A DNA stretch of 64,000 nt. It comes from Margaritifera margaritifera (lineage: Eukaryota > Mollusca > Bivalvia > Unionida > Margaritiferidae). Positions 28,601 through 36,497 of this stretch are shown here, piece after piece (within the stretch, counting starts at the first letter, position 1; each line of letters opens with the position of its first letter). The DNA lies in assembly GCA_029931535.1 (NCBI GenBank), contig JAQPZY010000850.1:496001-560000 (forward strand), read 5' to 3'. The notes below the pieces were generated by a model. That model was not told the DNA's origin and did no database searches. It saw only the letters and a program-made list of their open reading frames with translations. The translations under genes and the position numbers were made by a program.

Positions 28601-31600
28601 TTCCATGATTAGACCATGAGATGAATGTGTTTAAATTTTCATGGCTATTCTCCAAGTAGTCTCTTTGGAGTAGTGATATCAAACTTATGCCAATGGACGG
28701 ATGGACAAAAAACTATCCCACAAGCTCTTCTGGTCTATGACCAGTAGTGCTAAAAATTTATTAACAGATGGGCATTAAAATGGACAAAACATGACAAATA
28801 TTAAAACTGAAGAACTGTGGATAGCAAAAAGTACATTTGAACCGCTGGTCTGATATGTGTACCAAGTTTAAGAGATACCTACAACAGTTTGAGAGGTACG
28901 CTCCAGAAACAAAATTGTGAATAATGAATGGTTGGATGGAAATAAAAAATGGATGAAAACACATACTAAAACTGAAGATCTTTGAATACCAAATAGCATA
29001 TATGGACCATTAGTCCAATATGTGTATCAAGTTTCATTGAACGGTTTATGGAGAGAGAGATATAGCTATATCCAACACATTTCGTGCCGGAGGACAACAA
29101 GAATATAAAACCCTGTAACATTCATGATGAAGCATAAAAAGACACTGAAGCTAGACAGACATTGAACACAAGTCCTCAAATAAGTGGTTAGAGCAAGCTT
29201 GTGACTGCAACTTATCACACTTTACAATATTAAACAAAAAGAAGGCTTAAATGTCATCACTCCTGTACCTACCTTCATGATTGCATTCCAGTTCCTTGGT
29301 GCATATGGCCTCTGATTCAGTTGTTGTGTTGTCCTCTTGGTAAAGTCCTTCTGGACATTTCTCTATCCTGTCATGTGCCCCATTTGCTTCACAGACGATG
29401 AATCCATACCCTAATATGAATTGCAAGATGAATTCTAAATTATTAATACATGCATTACAATGCAAACATGGTCAGCCCTTTATGAAATATCCACAAAAAG
29501 ACAAATCTCTAAAACATAAAATAATTCAAAAAGTTTTACCTACATGATCACACAATGCTCACCTTTACTAGTGTCATGTCACATCATAACAAGAGGCCCA
29601 AGTAGGTCCAAGATTGCCTGCCTAATATCCAAATACAAGAGCAGTTGGCCAATAAATCTAGGTCAGTAGTACGCTTTCTATAGAGTGGCTTTTGAGAAGT
29701 CATCAACAATTTGTTTTCTTCTATTTTTAGTAAAAGTGGTATAATCAGATGGCAGATCAGTATCGTTTGTAACAAGTGTTTAAGTCCTCCATACAAGGAT
29801 GCTTTTAGTCATTTTTTCAAATCTGTTGAACAGTTTGTTGATAAATAATACTTTCAAGTTTTTTATTTTATTTTAGTAATGAAGACCATATTTGATGGTG
29901 GATTGGCATCATTTTTACAAACCTCAATACCCTTCATATCAGGATCCTTTCTGCCAAATTAGGTTGAAATCTGTTGAGTAATTTTTGAGAAGCTGAAAAT
30001 AGCAATTGATGAAGGATGGACGACACATGACTCAGGATGGACAAAGGGTAATACCATAAGCTCACTTGGCCTTACATGTATGTGGTACCATCCAAGCTAT
30101 CTCAGCCAAATTACATAATTTAATGAATAGAAATGAATTTTTTTAATTTCGTCTAATATAAAGTATGATATGTAGGCAAAATATGGACTTGCAGTACACG
30201 CAAGGATTTCAGAAAATCCGTGCTTCCATGGTGGATATTAATCTGTCCATGCTTATGTCAGTCACAGATCTAGCCTAGTGTTGGGCCAGCTCATTTTTGG
30301 AAAGTACTTGTCTTTGCTTACATAATTATCACAGGAGATCGATACATACTTACTGTCTGGCTAACAATTAAGTGGATAAAAATAAGTGCTCTCAAAAGTC
30401 AGCTTGTCAAGATTTTTACGATACATGTTGCTGATTTCATGCTGAAAATTGATGATGTCGAAGTGGAAGCAAACTTGTGAATGAACACAACATTCCACAG
30501 AAAGAAAAGAAAAAAGAAACAAACCCAGAGTGAATTCTTTGATATTGTAATATTTCAGTGAAGGACCTAGTTTTACCTTTTTTTTTTGCTGGATGGGGAC
30601 TTGAATCACAATGATCAACTGAACTTTAAGTGGAAATGTAAAGAAAAATGTTATGATATATTAAAACATGATTAAAATTAAGTTAAGACATTTCTGTTCT
30701 TGTCTGTTTAATTTTCAGTTTAAGGTCTTTTACCTACACAACTCTCTTAAAAATCCAGCCATATCCACAACCTTTATCTACCCATTCATTTATGTGTCTA
30801 TCTGTATACATGTATTTATGTGTCTATCTGTATACATGTATACATGTCTGTCTTTATTCTTCTGACTATATCTGCCTTCTGACATTTCCTTTTTTTCTTC
30901 ATCTATATACATATCTACATGTTATTTTTTTTAATAACTTTAATTATCGACATATAGTTTCAAGCTTCAAAGATAAAAGAAAACAGAAGTTCTATATTTG
31001 TAAAATAAATATAATGTAATTTCCTTAAAACATTCTTTCATTTATTTTACCATATTGTTTTACATTAGTTGTTATATTTTGTTGTCATATTTTGGGGCAC
31101 GATCAAATCTCCCAAGGGCAAGATCAATTTTCCTGGGCAAGCTGACTTTCATTATAGTCCTGCACAGCAATGTTTTTGTTTTATTCCATCAGCCTCTTTA
31201 CAATCTTTTGTTTAACATGTTCACTCACAATGAAATACGCATACCAATGTCTAGCCTCTAGTCCAGCCTCTGTATAGCACTTCTGCATCAAATATATACA
31301 TATGTGAACATTTTTCCCCAAGATGTGAGGGGCCTGAGTATTAGACATGTGTTTAGGTTTACCATAGATGTACTGTTTATAAGATGACTCTACAAAGCAC
31401 ACACTGTTGTATTCCTTTATGAACAGCTCCAACCATTCGGTATCACTGCTGGATTGGGCATCCATCAAGTTTAATATTGCTAATTTTATGAGTGAAAGTG
31501 ATGACCATGTTTAATCATTGCATTATTTTCAGTAAACTTATACTTAATTTTAAGTTGATGTAGACATGATTTCATTATGATATAGTATGTTCTAAAGTCT

Positions 31601-34600
31601 ATATGACACATACAACAATACCGTATTTCCAAATGTCAAGTAAATATTGTTTTTATTATCAGTTAAGTTGCTAGTATTCCACTAATTTGTTACAATTTGA
31701 CCCAATTATCCTTTTTAGGATTTATTTTATATGATATAAGAGAACTGAAATGCTGCTGGCAACAGAACTTAAAACAAACAAAAATGATTTCACAATGTCT
31801 AGTAGGTCAAGCGACATTAAATCAATTTGCTATAATAAGTTCAAAAACTGTTACAAATATCAAAATGATGATAAAGACAGTGATGATTGTGATGATGATG
31901 ATTAACATAATAATAATCGTCTTTTAAAATCCAGCTGAAATAGCTACTATTTATGCAAAAATTGCGTGAAATGATTTCAGTGACTGATATTGTATTTGCT
32001 GTAAAATAAAGTCTCTATTTTTGTATGACAGGTTAGCTTTAGTTTAAAAGTGGAATATATCTTTTTAAAACAATTTTTTTCTTGTTTGGTTTGGTTTGGT
32101 TTTTATGGGTTTAACACCAAATTTTCAGCACATGATAGGCTATACATGGCGGCCAGTATATCTGGATAAGTAAGAACCCGGGAACATCTCGGGAAGAACC
32201 AACAACCCCAAGGGAAGCTACTGTCAAGCTTTCTCACATAAAGATGATCGGTAAAGGCGAGCGCCTTAGACCACTCAGCAATCGGGGTCCTTTTTTTTCT
32301 TGTTTAACTTGTACTATATTATGCATAAGCTGAACACATAATGTCTATTAATAATGCCTTATTTCCTGTTAATGGTGAACCTTTGGGATTAATTATGGAG
32401 TCGTCACAAATAATGTCTGTGTTCATTTTGATTACTGCAGCAACACTGTCTCATTCGACTTTCAATCTATTATTTACTCCGCATAAAGAAAAGTATTAAA
32501 AATTATTCATGCAAGTCTTTACAATATGTTATCAAAGCTTAAAATGGAAATCCTTTATGTTTTCAAAATAATCCTTGTGACATGCTTGAATTCTAATTTA
32601 AGTAAGATTTGTATTCTATGCACTAAGAAAATCCCAGTCCCTCTCTCCCAATTCCAACCCCTTCCCAAAAATTAAATGGCAGGTCCCTAACCTCATTGTG
32701 TTTCTCAGTCCATATTGCAAGTTCAAATTCATTTTTCACAAACTAATAGTTTTATTGTGTTCGGTTTTGTGACAACAATAAACATTTTCATTCAGCAGTT
32801 AATGTTTATCTTATTGAAAATTTTTTAGAAACAATTATAAAATACATATCATTATATCACTTGTACTACATCGTGCATGTATACTATAAATAGTACAGCA
32901 TTTGTTTATAATCATTATTAGTCTCAATTATTAAAGTTTATCTTCCTTTTCACAAATTATTATTGCCACAGGTGTCCCTTACATTTAATCATCTTGATAA
33001 ATGTAATGAAGCTATTTACTTGATAAACACTCATTTCATATCTTATTTAAAAGACGAATGCGATGAATGATAATTATCTTACATGAACGTCTTGTGCATC
33101 TGTGATAAGATTGGGCTTTTAATTTTTTTAATTTGTATACTGTTTTCAATAATTTGTTCAAAGGGGGCCTGGGACATACATGTGCTATAGAAATTAAATG
33201 GAAACTGACAAATTATTAACTAGTACAACAAGCACTTTTATGAAATATCAGTTTTTGACATGTAATATTGAAGTTACCGCTTGATACAGAACAGAATGTA
33301 TATTTCTGCATGTGTATATGCCAACAGGTACATGTACAAGTAATTGGTCAATAGGGGTGTACATTGTAGCTAGGCAATTTTTCTGATGCACACACCATCA
33401 TGGGCAGGGGTGGGAAGATATCCAAGAAATTTAAAACATGCTATTTGTTTTCTTCATTACACATACTTGTCTGTACATATGCCTATCTAGGCCATGCATA
33501 AATACCACAAGCAATTTTTCTACTGTATAGTATGTATGAAATCGACAGGTGTATGGCATCTGGCTTTCTTTCATCTATTTGCTTAGTGTGTTGACCCATA
33601 GGCAAATGTAATAAAATCAGTTGACCCATAGGCTAATGTAATAAAATCAGCAAGGGGTACCATAAAATCCGCGACGGAATTCCACTCAAATGAGTGGACA
33701 TCCACCAGATGTAATGTACATCCACCCATATGTAGTGAACACTTAATCCCTTGCTACCTGTATCCACATCCAATGTCTCGAGTGGGCAATCCAAAATCTG
33801 TGATACGTGTACTGTAGCTGCAATAACATTAACATTAGTATATACAAGTTGTTTTGTAATTTAAAAAAATAAACAATCAAGGTTCATCATAATCATTATT
33901 TATCTCTTGTGGTCTACTATAGATGCTTGTCACACAAAAGCATTTGTAACAATGAGGCTTTTATATGGTGACCACTGTAAATGAATTCCATGGAATGCTG
34001 TCTTGCCTGCTCTGCCCTTGCATGATCCACCACAAGTGCCACGAATAGCACATTATATATACACCCATCCCATGTTTAATAGCACTAGTTGGACATAGTT
34101 GACTCTGGAGATTTATGACAGACGAGTCAAAATGGCCTGGACCTATGGTCATGGTATGCAGTCTTCAACTAAACTTGCTGTGCATAAACCATTATTTTCT
34201 CATTCAATTCACAGTGACCATGACTTTGGCCTTTTGACACAAAATCTGCAGGCTTCTTTATTACCCTAAGAACAAGCCATCCACAACTTTTTGGATAAGG
34301 AGCCAACTCAAGAAAAAAAGTGATTCTGCAAAAACCATTTTTCCTTATATTACAATGACCATGACCTTTTGACCCAGAAATGAATAGGCATCTTTCATTC
34401 CTTAAGAGCAAGCTGTCCACAAACTTGGTCGAGGAATGTGGTCTACAACTAAATATACTGTACAAGAGCCTTTTTTTTTTTCAGTCACAGTAACATTGTA
34501 CATTGGCCTTTTGATCCCAAAATCAATAGGCTTCTTTCCTACCCAAAGTGCAAGTCATCCACAAACTTTGGTGATAGTACTTCATCAAGAACTAAAATTT

Positions 34601-36497
34601 CTGTGCAGAAACCATTTTTCATTAGTGACTTTGACCTTTGACCTCGATACATGGGGCCCCGGTTGACTTAGTGATCTAAGGCACTCACCTTTACAGGTCA
34701 CTCACACATCTCACCTCTGTCTCTGTGAGTTTGAGTCTCGACTTGACCAACATGGTTAGGTGACAAAGCTTGTCAGGAACTTCCTGTGAGTCAGTCGTTC
34801 TTCCCAGGGTTTTCCTCCACCAAATATACTGGCTGCCATATATAAGCCTATCATGGGCTGAGAAATGACGTAAACCACACAAAAACCAAACCTTTATACC
34901 CAAATATTATTAGGCTTCTAAGTTACTCTGACTGCAAGCTATCCACTGAAGGCTGTGATGTATTTTTGCTTGTAACATGAACTACTCCTTATGAAGAATG
35001 CACTTAATTTCATGACTCTAAATGCAACAATGTCAAACAGATGGAGCTATATGCAAAAACATTGCACTGACACCTAAGCTAGCTAACAATGACAAAAAAC
35101 AACCTGTCAGATATACAAGTCACGTTTAACAGAAAAAAAGCCTGTAAGATACACAAGTTATGTTAACAGAAAGAATTACACTTTACCTTTTGGGAGTGGC
35201 ACAGGAATACAGCACACCTCTTTGTCAGTCTCAAGATTAAAATGAAGAAACTGTCCAGGCGGACATCCCGCATTACTCAGAGGAATCTACAGAAAAGAAA
35301 AGGGAAATAAATTTGTGTTTGTAAAACATGTATGCCCTGACTGCAGAAAAAATAACCAAAGTCAAAAGGTTCAATAATTTGGAACACATTTTAAAATGAT
35401 GCAATGGTATAGTTAGGTCATCTACAGATGCATACAAATATGCAATGGTATAGTCAGGTCATCTACAGATGCATACAAATATGCAATGGTATAGTCAGGT
35501 CATCTACAGATGCATACAAATATGCATACCAAAAACTGTTCAACCTAAAGTGAGCTTAGCTTATACCTGCTAACAAGGTTTTTGTCAAAAAAATGTACAA
35601 TTTTATGTTCAAAAATAATAAAAAAATTTAAACTTCATGTAATAACCTGAAAATCTAATCAGTTTATCTCCATATGTATACAAATATGCTTACTTAATTT
35701 GATTTGTCTCCATCAAATGGTTTATTCTTAATTGTGATAACAAGGTATTTTGTCTCAAGAGTCTATGTTCAAAAAGTTTCAAAGTGTGTAACAAAATTTT
35801 GTAACTTTCTGTAATACTTTAAAAATAAAATCAGACCACCTACATAATAACACCAATATGCCCACCAAATTTCACTTGTCTATTTCATGTGTTTTTTTTA
35901 AATCACGCTAACAAAGTTTTTATCAAAAATGTAAGTTCAAAAACCAAGTCTTGGAGTAAAATGTGTTTCTTCAATACCAGTAATACTTACCCAGTGGTCA
36001 GGATACCAGGCGAAGTGGGTGACTAAGTAAATAAAATGTAAACTTCACCTTTTTCTATTAGGAAAGGAAAAATTTCTTTGCCCTGTCATTTATTTTAGAT
36101 CTATACCAAGTAACAGTAGTTTATGGCTTTTGATATGCTCCCTCAACTCAGCCAAGAAGTTATTGTTAAGCCTCAGGCGAAATGTATTGCATGTTGCCTT
36201 AGCAGGTGTTCATATCAATTGTGCGGACAAATCAAACATTCACAGGCATGTGTTTTAATAGCTGACTGAACATTAACTCTTCCCCCCCCCCCCACAAGAT
36301 ATCACTGCCCGATTTCTGCAAGTTATCATTTGATGATGAAAACTCTGAAATGTAAATAGGCAGCTACCATACAATTCTTCTAAAATTTATTTTTTATTTT
36401 TAGTGTCAATACTTACAAGACATAATATCACCAACACTGCAGACAGTGAGGGGCTGAAGGTCTTCAAAAGAATACTCCATTGAAGTGTAATGCACAT
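1611..36497 (-). CDS. TNFR-superfamily-like type I membrane receptor, 9 coding exons (whole gene)
   Basis: Seen: nine exons join on the minus strand with AG/GT junctions and matching phases to give 981 coding bases, 326 residues plus TAA. Exons from 5' to 3' are 36500-36417, 35286-35187, 29410-29273, 22814-22652, 20162-20041, 18162-18090, 10412-10249, 2856-2752 and 1645-1611. Layout: signal peptide about 1-33 (VLVILCLIPLSNA before the cut); cysteine-rich ectodomain 34-161 with 16 Cys, starting GCPPGQF and containing EKCPEGLYQ; Ser/Thr/Asn-rich stalk 162-230 with N-glycosylation sequons; transmembrane helix about 232-255; basic stop-transfer FRRYLKKW; cytoplasmic tail about 256-326. The CxxG...C spacing recalls TNF-receptor cysteine-rich domains, but the second half is divergent, so the family name is inference. 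No death domain is visible. The tail has an RVQE motif that only resembles a TRAF-binding core. The exon before 36500 must be 5' UTR or extra N-terminus and was not found. Introns total about 34 kb and are full of repeats. Confidence 0.75.
2285..3215. repeat. Direct duplication flanking receptor exon 8
   Basis: Positions about 2287-2610 and 2880-3205 align in the same direction. Shared words come in order: aattcactacttaac, ctggaacc, an acttatacc-like block with caggtgaat, and cacatgatgttaca. The copies are strongly diverged, about 590 bases apart, and exon 8 lies between them. Confidence 0.6.
2752..2856 (-). CDS. Receptor coding exon 8: cytoplasmic tail
   Basis: A 105-base exon, phase 1 to 1, with an aaacag acceptor and gtaaga donor. 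It encodes an acidic, Ser-rich tail segment ([16 protein letters not shown]). The flanking intron sequences at about 2285-2610 and 2880-3200 are direct duplicates of one another. Confidence 0.65.
4035..4847 (+). mobile_element. piggyBac-like element with transposase remnant
   Basis: The 813-bp element is flanked by TTAA at 4031-4034 and 4848-4851, the target duplicated by piggyBac. Terminal inverted repeats start CTCATTATCCCCTA on the left and CTCATTATTCCCTGA on the reversed right end. On the plus strand, about 4470-4640 shows the piggyBac linker region ([11 protein letters not shown] read across frames), but stops and shifts break it. It is a dead or non-autonomous copy in the last large receptor intron. 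Confidence 0.7.
5573..5771 (-). mobile_element. tRNA-derived SINE
   Basis: Read on the minus strand, it has a tRNA-like head with A-box (gtggatcagtggttagcatg) and B-box (gtgttcgagtcc). A body follows with tccttggacaaggcacttta and ctccaattgcctcag, then a tail of aaaccaaaccaaatca. It is not a functional tRNA, as the body and tail run directly on. Confidence 0.8.
5780..6245 (-). pseudogene. piggyBac-type transposase remnant
   Basis: On the minus strand, an acidic N-terminal stretch ([19 protein letters not shown]) is followed, after a stop and deletion, by [13 protein letters not shown]. The latter matches the conserved ETNxYA motif at the start of the DDE_Tnp_1_7 domain. Several stops interrupt it and the catalytic core is missing. 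It is a different relic from the element at 4035-4847. Confidence 0.6.
6540..6933. repeat. Degenerate ~160-bp tandem repeat (left part)
   Basis: Units share gaaaatacaa..gtcactcaag, a gtcacagtgacctagt-type palindrome and gtatggctgagttactttca. The array resumes after the MITE at 8409. Confidence 0.65.
6934..8406. mobile_element. 1.47-kb Tc1/pogo-type MITE with TA target duplication
   Basis: The element begins cagtaaaacctgtcttgaga and ends gaagacaggttttactg, an inverted repeat, and lies between TA dinucleotides (6932-6933 and 8407-8408). The flanks rejoin into a normal unit of the surrounding tandem repeat, which confirms the ends. No intact transposase is present. Inside, a block at about 8045-8105 (aataaataaaggtcatggtgtt) recurs at about 8172-8225. 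Confidence 0.8.
8409..8765. repeat. Degenerate ~160-bp tandem repeat (right part)
   Basis: This continues the array interrupted by the MITE. It includes the inverted half-site pair AGGTCAGTGACCT at 8653-8665 and recurring words gtgaaat(a/g)g..gtcc and gcatgcaaa. Confidence 0.65.
8880..9420. repeat. Three-unit ~160-bp tandem repeat
   Basis: The words aaatgtgtcccc and ttgaccccatgg recur near 9028, 9187 and 9354. Between them lie shared gagaaggggagtatgtgat and gtgaattggtcaaggggtta. Units are diverged. No coding signal. Confidence 0.7.
10003..10220 (+). mobile_element. tRNA-derived SINE
   Basis: The tRNA-like head has an A-box (gggctcagtggttaaggcat) and B-box (gggtttgattc), followed by a unique body and an A-rich tail (gaagaaaaaaaagaaa) just before receptor exon 7. 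The tail ends about 30 bases from the exon's donor on the other strand. Confidence 0.7.
10249..10412 (-). CDS. Receptor coding exon 7: transmembrane helix and start of tail
   Basis: A 164-base exon, phase 2 to 1, with a tttttttccag acceptor and gtgag donor. It encodes [20 protein letters not shown] followed by basic RRYLKKW. The order hydrophobic then basic gives a type I topology. A CC pair just inside the membrane could be palmitoylated (inference). Confidence 0.75.
10413..11950. other. Intron sequence, nothing recognised
   Basis: AT-rich sequence of the receptor intron between exons 6 and 7. I saw no coding segment, clear inverted termini or tandem repeat here. Confidence 0.5.
11952..12140. 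mobile_element. Isolated pogo/Tigger-type terminal repeat
   Basis: After a TA at 11950-11951 the sequence begins cagtaggaccccgctatagc, with a nearby direct word (ttatagcacgaattcgg). This is the usual form of pogo/Tigger-family ends. No matching right end was seen downstream, so this is a truncated or solo end. Confidence 0.5.
12141..13250. other. Intron sequence, nothing recognised
   Basis: AT-rich intron of the receptor gene with no supported gene or repeat. The CpG-bearing words near 12690 may belong to the degraded pogo-type element to its left, but that is not shown. Confidence 0.4.
13259..13690. repeat. GTGACC/TGACC molluscan-type tandem repeat
   Basis: Units of about 140 bp carry tcacaatgaccatgacctct, a ttttgatcccataatcaata-type block and catccacaaactctggt. 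The same family recurs at 21.46-21.90 kb and 34.18-34.96 kb. Confidence 0.65.
14400..15906. repeat. Degenerate ~285-bp tandem repeat with half-site palindromes
   Basis: Repeated blocks come in a fixed order: aagatgcatcc..caccaagtttcatgat, acagtatttatacagg, ctatttggtcatgag..aaaactta, aaaatgtgagatgtaggtcaaagtgacct, then agatgcatacaatcatct. Perfect AGGTCAnnnTGACCT palindromes sit at 15097-15111 and 15665-15679, and a one-mismatch copy at 14531-14545. The array is split by the element starting at 15907. Confidence 0.75.
15907..17264 (+). mobile_element. Pearl/HINE-like element with ~145-bp core repeats (copy 1)
   Basis: It begins with a palindromic block (gtcccttgaagggac) and ctctactagctg. About eight diverged core repeats follow, recognisable by caccattttcatttaggacc and caagatggc..gtggccat. 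It ends with a hairpin (ctcttctggcctataaccag then tagagctaa). Flanking sequence rejoins the 285-bp array, so this is a nested insertion. The structure matches bivalve pearl elements and Helentron-associated HINEs, which are mobilised in trans. No helicase is encoded here. A second copy lies at 26.4-28.8 kb. Confidence 0.7.
17265..17575. repeat. Remainder of the ~285-bp tandem repeat
   Basis: It resumes with tacctatttggtcatgagc and continues through the same block order as 14.4-15.9 kb to about 17570. Confidence 0.7.
18090..18162 (-). CDS. Receptor coding exon 6: membrane-proximal stalk
   Basis: A 73-base exon, phase 1 to 2, with a tcccag acceptor and gtaatt donor. It encodes an Asp/Asn/Gly-rich segment with two NGT sequons (DVDNGNGT and NNGT). 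It is short and weakly conserved in character; support comes mainly from splice sites and phase. Confidence 0.65.
18647..18836. mobile_element. Short MITE candidate (Tc1/pogo type)
   Basis: The left end agtatatagtggtcctcctc and the reversed right end (tatacaatggttcccttctt) resemble one another and the termini of transposons that read as gagaggccacc-type words. The match is imperfect and no target duplication was fixed. Confidence 0.35.
18840..19660. other. Intron sequence, nothing recognised
   Basis: AT-rich receptor intron with a 15-base poly(A) near 19445. No coding or repeat call could be supported. Confidence 0.4.
19665..19865 (-). pseudogene. Possible reverse-transcriptase fragment
   Basis: An open minus-strand stretch contains [20 protein letters not shown] followed by KLSALF. 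The LG(x)n..PxEKL pattern recalls the C-terminal part of DIRS/LTR-type reverse transcriptases. The segment is short and isolated, and the call is tentative. It could instead be an unrelated open frame. Confidence 0.25.
20041..20162 (-). CDS. Receptor coding exon 5: Ser/Thr-rich stalk
   Basis: A 122-base exon, phase 2 to 1, with an atatag acceptor and gtgagc donor. It encodes a Ser/Thr/Pro-rich linker ([26 protein letters not shown]) with an NTS sequon. It is probably an O-glycosylated stalk between the Cys-rich domain and the membrane. Confidence 0.7.
20163..21455. other. Intron sequence with open frames of unknown meaning
   Basis: Minus-strand frames at 20377-20670 and 20707-20976 share low-complexity Phe/Pro motifs ([19 protein letters not shown] and [12 protein letters not shown]). 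This suggests a decayed repeat rather than an exon. No family recognised and no splice phase fits the receptor. Confidence 0.3.
21460..21905. repeat. GTGACC/TGACC tandem repeat (second array)
   Basis: Units share cattgtgaccataaccttttaactttt, cttgacccttgaccttttaac and agccatccacaaagtctgg. Same family as 13.3 and 34.2 kb, forward orientation. Confidence 0.7.
22652..22814 (-). CDS. Receptor coding exon 4: second Cys-rich segment
   Basis: A 163-base exon, phase 1 to 2, with a tattccag acceptor and gtaaga donor. It carries nine cysteines in about 54 residues (for example [15 protein letters not shown] and RDCSCK). The spacing fits disulphide-rich ectodomains but is not a textbook TNFR module. The open frame continues upstream through the acceptor to a spurious Met; splice phase favours the shorter exon. 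Confidence 0.75.
22815..23600. other. Intron sequence, nothing recognised
   Basis: AT-rich intron between receptor exons 3 and 4. Nothing supported until the transposase relic that follows. Confidence 0.4.
23618..24049 (+). pseudogene. pogo/Jerky-type DDE transposase C-terminal relic
   Basis: The frame reading [28 protein letters not shown] and FTINK matches the conserved tail of DDE_1 (pogo/Jerky/CENP-B-like) transposases, where VP..CT..LQPLD..NK is typical. After a stop, a second open segment gives [19 protein letters not shown] and GFVKAGL, the usual Trp- and Gly-rich end. The stop and the missing N-terminal half show it is dead. Confidence 0.65.
24050..26368. other. Intron sequence; scattered repeats only
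   Basis: AT-rich. It contains a poly(G) run near 24577 and the GATA/GACA tract at 25115-25148. A segment at 24890-25115 resembles 28830-29060 (gtgtaccgagtttggtt, agtttgagag). Plus-strand frames at 25902-26144 and 25951-26316 are open but unrecognised. Confidence 0.35.
25115..25148. repeat. (GATA/GACA)n microsatellite
   Basis: Alternating agat and agac tetranucleotides run for about 34 bases. Confidence 0.9.
26369..28754 (+). mobile_element. Pearl/HINE-like element with ~145-bp core repeats (copy 2)
   Basis: It starts agtcccgcaaagggact then gctctactgg, followed by gaatttccaggtattcaaga as in copy 1. About fourteen core repeats (caccattttcatttaggacc, aagtcttctggtgaaaaccc, gataacaagattttcaagat) follow. 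The end is a hairpin in agctcttctggtctatgacc near 28725. The 5' gctctactgg and 3' ccagta(g)(t/a)gc are subterminal inverted repeats. The stem of the 5' hairpin is kept although its loop differs from copy 1. It contains a recent 365-bp internal duplication. Confidence 0.7.
27831..28560. repeat. Near-identical 365-bp tandem duplication
   Basis: Two head-to-tail copies, 27831-28195 and 28196-28560, differ at only a few bases (for example cttttctata versus cttctctata). They lie inside the second pearl/HINE-like element. The surrounding core repeats are far more diverged, so this duplication is recent, or an assembly effect. Confidence 0.9.
28755..29272. other. Intron sequence next to receptor exon 3
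   Basis: It carries a repeat segment (28830-29060) also present at about 24890-25115. No gene content beyond exon 3, which begins at 29273. Confidence 0.4.
29273..29410 (-). CDS. Receptor coding exon 3: TNFR-like Cys-rich segment
   Basis: A 138-base exon, phase 1 to 1, with a gtaggt donor. It encodes [22 protein letters not shown] and [11 protein letters not shown]: four cysteines, one NTT glycosylation sequon and the CPxGxY pattern typical of TNF-receptor cysteine-rich repeats. It reads naturally onto both neighbouring exons. Confidence 0.75.
29588..30078. mobile_element. Second type of HINE-like element (AAGAGGCCCAAGT family)
   Basis: It begins aacaagaggcccaagtaggt and ends ccataagctcacttggcctt, giving a subterminal inverted pair (ggcccaagt / acttggcc). 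A 5' end of the same family (aacaagaggcccaagtaag) stands alone near 5173. No coding content. Confidence 0.5.
30079..32083. other. Intron sequence with one unexplained open frame
   Basis: AT-rich. A 21-23-bp near-repeat (atgtgtctatctgtatacatg) occurs twice at about 30791-30840. A 95-codon minus-strand frame at 31468-31181 (starting [15 protein letters not shown]) looks protein-like, with four Cys and three Trp, but I recognise no family and found no matching splice sites. Confidence 0.3.
32084..32290 (-). mobile_element. tRNA-derived SINE
   Basis: Read on the minus strand it begins ggaccccgattgctgagtgg, with A-box tggtctaaggcgctcgcc. The body holds ttcttcccgagatgttcccg and ccatgtatagcctatcatg, and the tail is aaaaaccaaaccaaaccaaa. 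It shares body and tail with the SINE at 34651-34893, so both belong to one family. Confidence 0.8.
32291..34180. other. Intron sequence, nothing recognised apart from a 30-bp duplication
   Basis: AT-rich. The 30-base unit starting ttgacccataggcaaatgta occurs twice head to tail at 33591-33650 with one difference. No coding content seen. Confidence 0.45.
34181..34965. repeat. GTGACC/TGACC tandem repeat (third array), split by a SINE
   Basis: Four units of about 140 bp share tcacagtgaccatgactttg, a ttttgacccagaaatgaata-type block and catccacaaactttggtg. The SINE at 34651-34893 sits inside a unit. A perfect direct half-site repeat TGACCTTTGACCT lies at 34632-34644. Confidence 0.75.
34651..34893 (+). 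mobile_element. tRNA-derived SINE
   Basis: The head ggggccccggttgacttagt has A-box gacttagtgatctaaggc and a B-box-like gagtttgagtctcgac. The body reads ttcccagggttttcctccac and ctggctgccatatataagcc, and the tail is aaaccacacaaaaaccaaac. Same family as the SINE at 32084-32290 but inserted on the other strand. Confidence 0.8.
35187..35286 (-). CDS. Receptor coding exon 2: start of Cys-rich ectodomain
   Basis: A 100-base exon with a ctgtag acceptor and gtaaag donor, phase 0 to 1. It encodes the end of the signal peptide (IPLSNA) and the first cysteine block, GCPPGQF then VCCIPVP, as in the first knot of a TNF-receptor cysteine-rich domain. Confidence 0.75.
35330..35960. repeat. Degenerate ~190-bp repeat, left of receptor exon 1
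   Basis: Shared blocks are aatatgc(t/c)tac..aaatttca(t/c)ttgtct, tttaattgtgataacaagg, tttgtcaaaaa..gttcaaaaag and aacctgaaaatctaatcag. The same blocks occur at 36630-37220. Confidence 0.6.
35400..35522. repeat. Three tandem copies of a 41-bp unit
   Basis: The unit begins tgcaatggtatagt(t/c)aggtc and repeats at 35400, 35441 and 35482 with one variable base; a fourth copy starts at 35523 and diverges. It lies inside a longer degenerate repeat. Confidence 0.95.
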
